DNA from: Bacillota bacterium
GTDB taxonomy: Bacteria > Bacillota_I > Bacilli_A > Acholeplasmatales > Acholeplasmataceae
Assembly (NCBI GenBank): GCA_027620815.1
Contig: JAQCDH010000034.1
Location: 1 to 7,720 of the forward strand
Length of the DNA: 7,720 nucleotides
Direction: 5' to 3'
In this document: piece after piece, positions 5,278 through 7,720 of the stretch
Position numbering within the stretch: position 1 is the stretch's first letter
Layout: the number at the start of each line of letters is the position of its first letter
Made by a program: the position numbers and the translations under genes
Notes under the pieces: model-generated
Databases searched by the model: none
The model's input: the letters and a program-made list of their open reading frames with translations, nothing else
Told to the model about the DNA's origin: nothing

Positions 5278-5283
5278 ATTATA
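5278..5283 (-). promoter_or_regulatory. -10 box of the 65-residue protein gene
   Basis: A perfect TATAAT on the minus strand begins just after the TAA of the upstream signalling gene (5286-5288). Transcription would start near 5271, right at the GAGAGGTGG ribosome site, giving a leader of about 12 bases. The -35 region lies within the upstream coding sequence and has no good match, so strength is uncertain. Confidence 0.45.
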
Positions 5284-5285
5284 CA

Positions 5286-7720
5286 TTAATTTGACATTTT
5301 ATATGTTACTTTTTCAAACACTTGTTGCTTTGTAAGTTTTTTATAGATTGGCCCTTCAATAAGGGTTAATAATTCTTTTTGTAATTGTTGTTTAATTTCC
5401 TTTGTTAACACATTTCTAATGATAAACTCGATTTGAAATGATTGCATCATCGTTTGAATAGATTTTAAATACAACATCATTTTCTCATCAGGATACTTAA
5501 CATCAAAATGTAATGCTTGAACTGGGTAATATAAGGCTACTTTTAATGAACTCGTTTGAATACCAATCCCTAAACCTAGTAAGTCTTTAATTAAATTGAT
5601 GTAAGTGGATGCTTTTAAATCACCAATGATGTTGATATGAATGATCTGTTTAGGGATTTTATATTGCATCATATATCTTGTAATAAATGCATTAAAATTA
5701 GGGTTTTTAATTGTTTCTGCATCAATTGGAACAACAATCTTAATATAACTACTTGTCTCTGCATAAAGTTTAATGAGCATTTCAAAAACGACTTTAATAT
5801 GCGCCATATCTAAATCGAAAAGTCGATGACGTTTCTTCGCGATTAATACCATATCTTGATGTGACACATTTAAATTTTTTAAATAAATAAAAGACTCATA
5901 CATCCACATCTTATTAGATGATTGATCAATGATTTGATGAAATCCAATTTCAAATTGATCATGATTCATCGCTTCATGCATTTGATCAAGTAAGTATTGT
6001 TCTTTTAAATCATGTTCATAATCTGAGTAGGCAAAATCATGACGCTTATTCGATGATAATTTTGCTTGATATAAGGCAATATGAAGATAATGCATGATCG
6101 ACTCAAAATCTTGTTGCTTTGTTGAAACAGGATATCTTAATGTCCCGATATGCATCACATATGTTTCACTAGAAATGGCTTTTGAATAATAATGCGTCAT
6201 CATTTTTTGGTATGCTTCTAAATGTTTTTCGATTGTACGGATGTCATTGCCAGGCATCACTGCAATCAGTTGATGATGATTTTGAACATATAATTGATCT
6301 TCTGAAAAAAACTTAATGGTCTCTTTGCAAAAATCTAAAAAGTACGTATGAAATTTTTTCATCCCATATAAATAAATAATATGAGGTTGAATATCAATTA
6401 TTAGAAAGGTTACTTTATGCTTCACAAGTGTCGCAAAATCTCTTTTAAAGGCATTAAAATTCATGATATTTGTTAGTGGATCTCGCATCGCATCTTTTTG
6501 GATATCGATGGTGGCTTGAAATTGCGCTTGAACATTTTCAAAACTAGAAATGATCAGTATATCATGGTCAACGAAAGTTGCGTGCATCACTTCTTTTACT
6601 TGAGTTTGCGAAATTGTATACATGACTTCAACTGTTTTTACTTCTAAATTGATGAGTTGATTCATGGCTTCTTGATAAACTTTACGATCTTCTGCAACAA
6701 TTTTATCTAAATAACTTTGTAAGGTTTCTTCTTCATCAACATGGAGTAATTGCATTGCTTTTTGTCCATGTTTTATACGGCCTTGAAAATAATATTTCAC
6801 TGGAACATGTGTGTATGATAAAAAGGCATTCAAAATAATATCTTGTTTCACAAGCGTCACATGTTGATCTTGTGAGGATAATTCATAACCTAGATATTGT
6901 GATGCTAGTCTTAATACATCGTCATCTTCAGCATATATTTCAATAGGTTTCTCAAAGTAAAACATCATGATGATCTCTTCGTAACGATAGACATATATAT
7001 GGGTGAGATTTTCATATTTTTTTTGTGTCAATATATCTTGATAACCTTCAAAGAGTTGAGGCTCAATAAAACCATCTCTTTTTTGAAGCATCATATGCTT
7101 TAAAAAAGTATGTTCTAATTGTTCTGGTTTAATCTTTTTATCATAGAAACGTTCTTTCTTATAAAAATATAACGTTCTTGATGACGGTGTATACATGACA
7201 TATGTATCAAAAAGACTCATTCGATTAAGTAGGGTTAACTTTAAGCGAATGGTGTCTCTCTCGCTTAAATCTTGATGCATCGAGAATAAGTCTTTCATCA
7301 CATGTTGAATACGCTCTAATGTTTGAATGGATTGTGTTTTTGGTTTACTAATGAGCTCAATATTGACTTTTTGATCTTTTGATTGCGTTTCTACTTTAGA
7401 TGTTTTTTCTTGATTTTTTACGGCTTTTAGTTTTTGTTGATAAATTTTAACGGATAACGCATTTTGTATACGCTCATAAAAATGAAGCAGCATATCGTAA
7501 TAATTCAACTTATAAGGATGCATTTGATCCATAAACGCTTCATGATCAACTTCTAGATTGATTACTTTTTGATCTTCACCTAATGCAATATATGTCTTTA
7601 CTAAATAATAAACGTCAAAATGGGTATAGGTTAAATCATTTCTTTCTTTATACTCTAAGAGTAAGGTTTCATGTAATTGAAGCGCATCTAAAATCAAAAT
7701 ATACGTTTCAAAGGATGCTT
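5286..7720 (-). CDS. Multidomain signalling protein with degenerate GGDEF and EAL domains (5' end outside window)
   Basis: The reading frame is open to the right edge, so the true start lies outside; a TTG at 7697 is only a nominal first codon (numbering below uses it). Residues 1-95 are helical and TPR-like, 96-125 a Lys/Gln-rich linker, about 130-280 a possible GAF-like sensor, and about 285-395 a possible PAS-like segment. MRDPLTNIMNFNAFKRD at 404-420 is the recognisable opening of a GGDEF domain, but the signature site reads NHHQL (473-477). An EAL-like domain covers about 566-790, but EAL is replaced by ESF (601-603), the ELTE-type metal ligand by INIIGDL and the DDFG loop by QTSS (714-717). 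Neither synthesis nor hydrolysis of cyclic di-GMP is expected; a receptor or protein-interaction role is plausible. No membrane segment is visible. It ends VTYKMSN-TAA with no terminator before the next gene. Confidence 0.8.
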   Translation of the reverse strand, partial: ASFETYILILDALQLHETLLLEYKERNDLTYTHFDVYYLVKTYIALGEDQKVINLEVDHEAFMDQMHPYKLNYYDMLLHFYERIQNALSVKIYQQKLKAVKNQEKTSKVETQSKDQKVNIELISKPKTQSIQTLERIQHVMKDLFSMHQDLSERDTIRLKLTLLNRMSLFDTYVMYTPSSRTLYFYKKERFYDKKIKPEQLEHTFLKHMMLQKRDGFIEPQLFEGYQDILTQKKYENLTHIYVYRYEEIIMMFYFEKPIEIYAEDDDVLRLASQYLGYELSSQDQHVTLVKQDIILNAFLSYTHVPVKYYFQGRIKHGQKAMQLLHVDEEETLQSYLDKIVAEDRKVYQEAMNQLINLEVKTVEVMYTISQTQVKEVMHATFVDHDILIISSFENVQAQFQATIDIQKDAMRDPLTNIMNFNAFKRDFATLVKHKVTFLIIDIQPHIIYLYGMKKFHTYFLDFCKETIKFFSEDQLYVQNHHQLIAVMPGNDIRTIEKHLEAYQKMMTHYYSKAISSETYVMHIGTLRYPVSTKQQDFESIMHYLHIALYQAKLSSNKRHDFAYSDYEHDLKEQYLLDQMHEAMNHDQFEIGFHQIIDQSSNKMWMYESFIYLKNLNVSHQDMVLIAKKRHRLFDLDMAHIKVVFEMLIKLYAETSSYIKIVVPIDAETIKNPNFNAFITRYMMQYKIPKQIIHINIIGDLKASTYINLIKDLLGLGIGIQTSSLKVALYYPVQALHFDVKYPDEKMMLYLKSIQTMMQSFQIEFIIRNVLTKEIKQQLQKELLTLIEGPIYKKLTKQQVFEKVTYKMSN

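Overview
The window is AT-rich, and every gene I can support lies on the minus strand, so transcription runs from position 7720 towards 1. TGA is used as a real stop codon (peptidase, membrane protein and flavin oxidoreductase genes) and tryptophan is TGG, so the Mycoplasma/Spiroplasma code (TGA = Trp) is excluded. Strong AGGAG-type ribosome sites, stem-loop/T-run terminators and the gene set suggest a low-GC Firmicute or standard-code Mollicute. An Acholeplasma-like organism is my best guess. This is inference, not proof.

Layout in transcription order: (1) 7720-5286, the 3' part of a long gene for a multidomain signalling protein whose GGDEF and EAL domains have both lost their signature residues. 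(2) 5259-5062, a 65-residue basic protein with its own -10 box and a strong terminator. (3) 5000-3385, a two-gene operon: an old-yellow-enzyme flavin oxidoreductase (YqjM/NamA type) and a deoxynucleoside kinase, joined by an ATGA overlap and closed by a terminator. The first gene has no ribosome site and its -10 box predicts transcription starting on the ATG itself. (4) 3319-2941, a gene graveyard: a LacI-family repressor cut off after 89 codons runs, through a run of eight A's, into the last 32 codons of an OmpR/PhoB-type response regulator, which keeps its own terminator. (5) 2928-240, a three-gene overlapping operon (S51 peptidase, two-TM membrane protein of unknown function, GH30 beta-glycosidase). 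(6) 240-1, a control region with a near-consensus promoter flanked by two inverted repeats, then the first 54 codons of a probable GH94-type beta-glucoside phosphorylase.

The GH30 enzyme has no signal peptide. With the adjacent phosphorylase-like gene it suggests cytoplasmic breakdown of imported beta-glucosides, with LacI-type control of the phosphorylase promoter. The oxidoreductase/kinase pair looks like housekeeping (electrophile detoxification or redox; nucleoside salvage).

The most noteworthy items are the LacI/response-regulator deletion scar, the doubly degenerate GGDEF-EAL protein, the predicted leaderless mRNA and the unexplained membrane protein translationally coupled between a peptidase and a glycosidase. 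I found no CRISPR array, tRNA, rRNA, insertion sequence or clear defence system.
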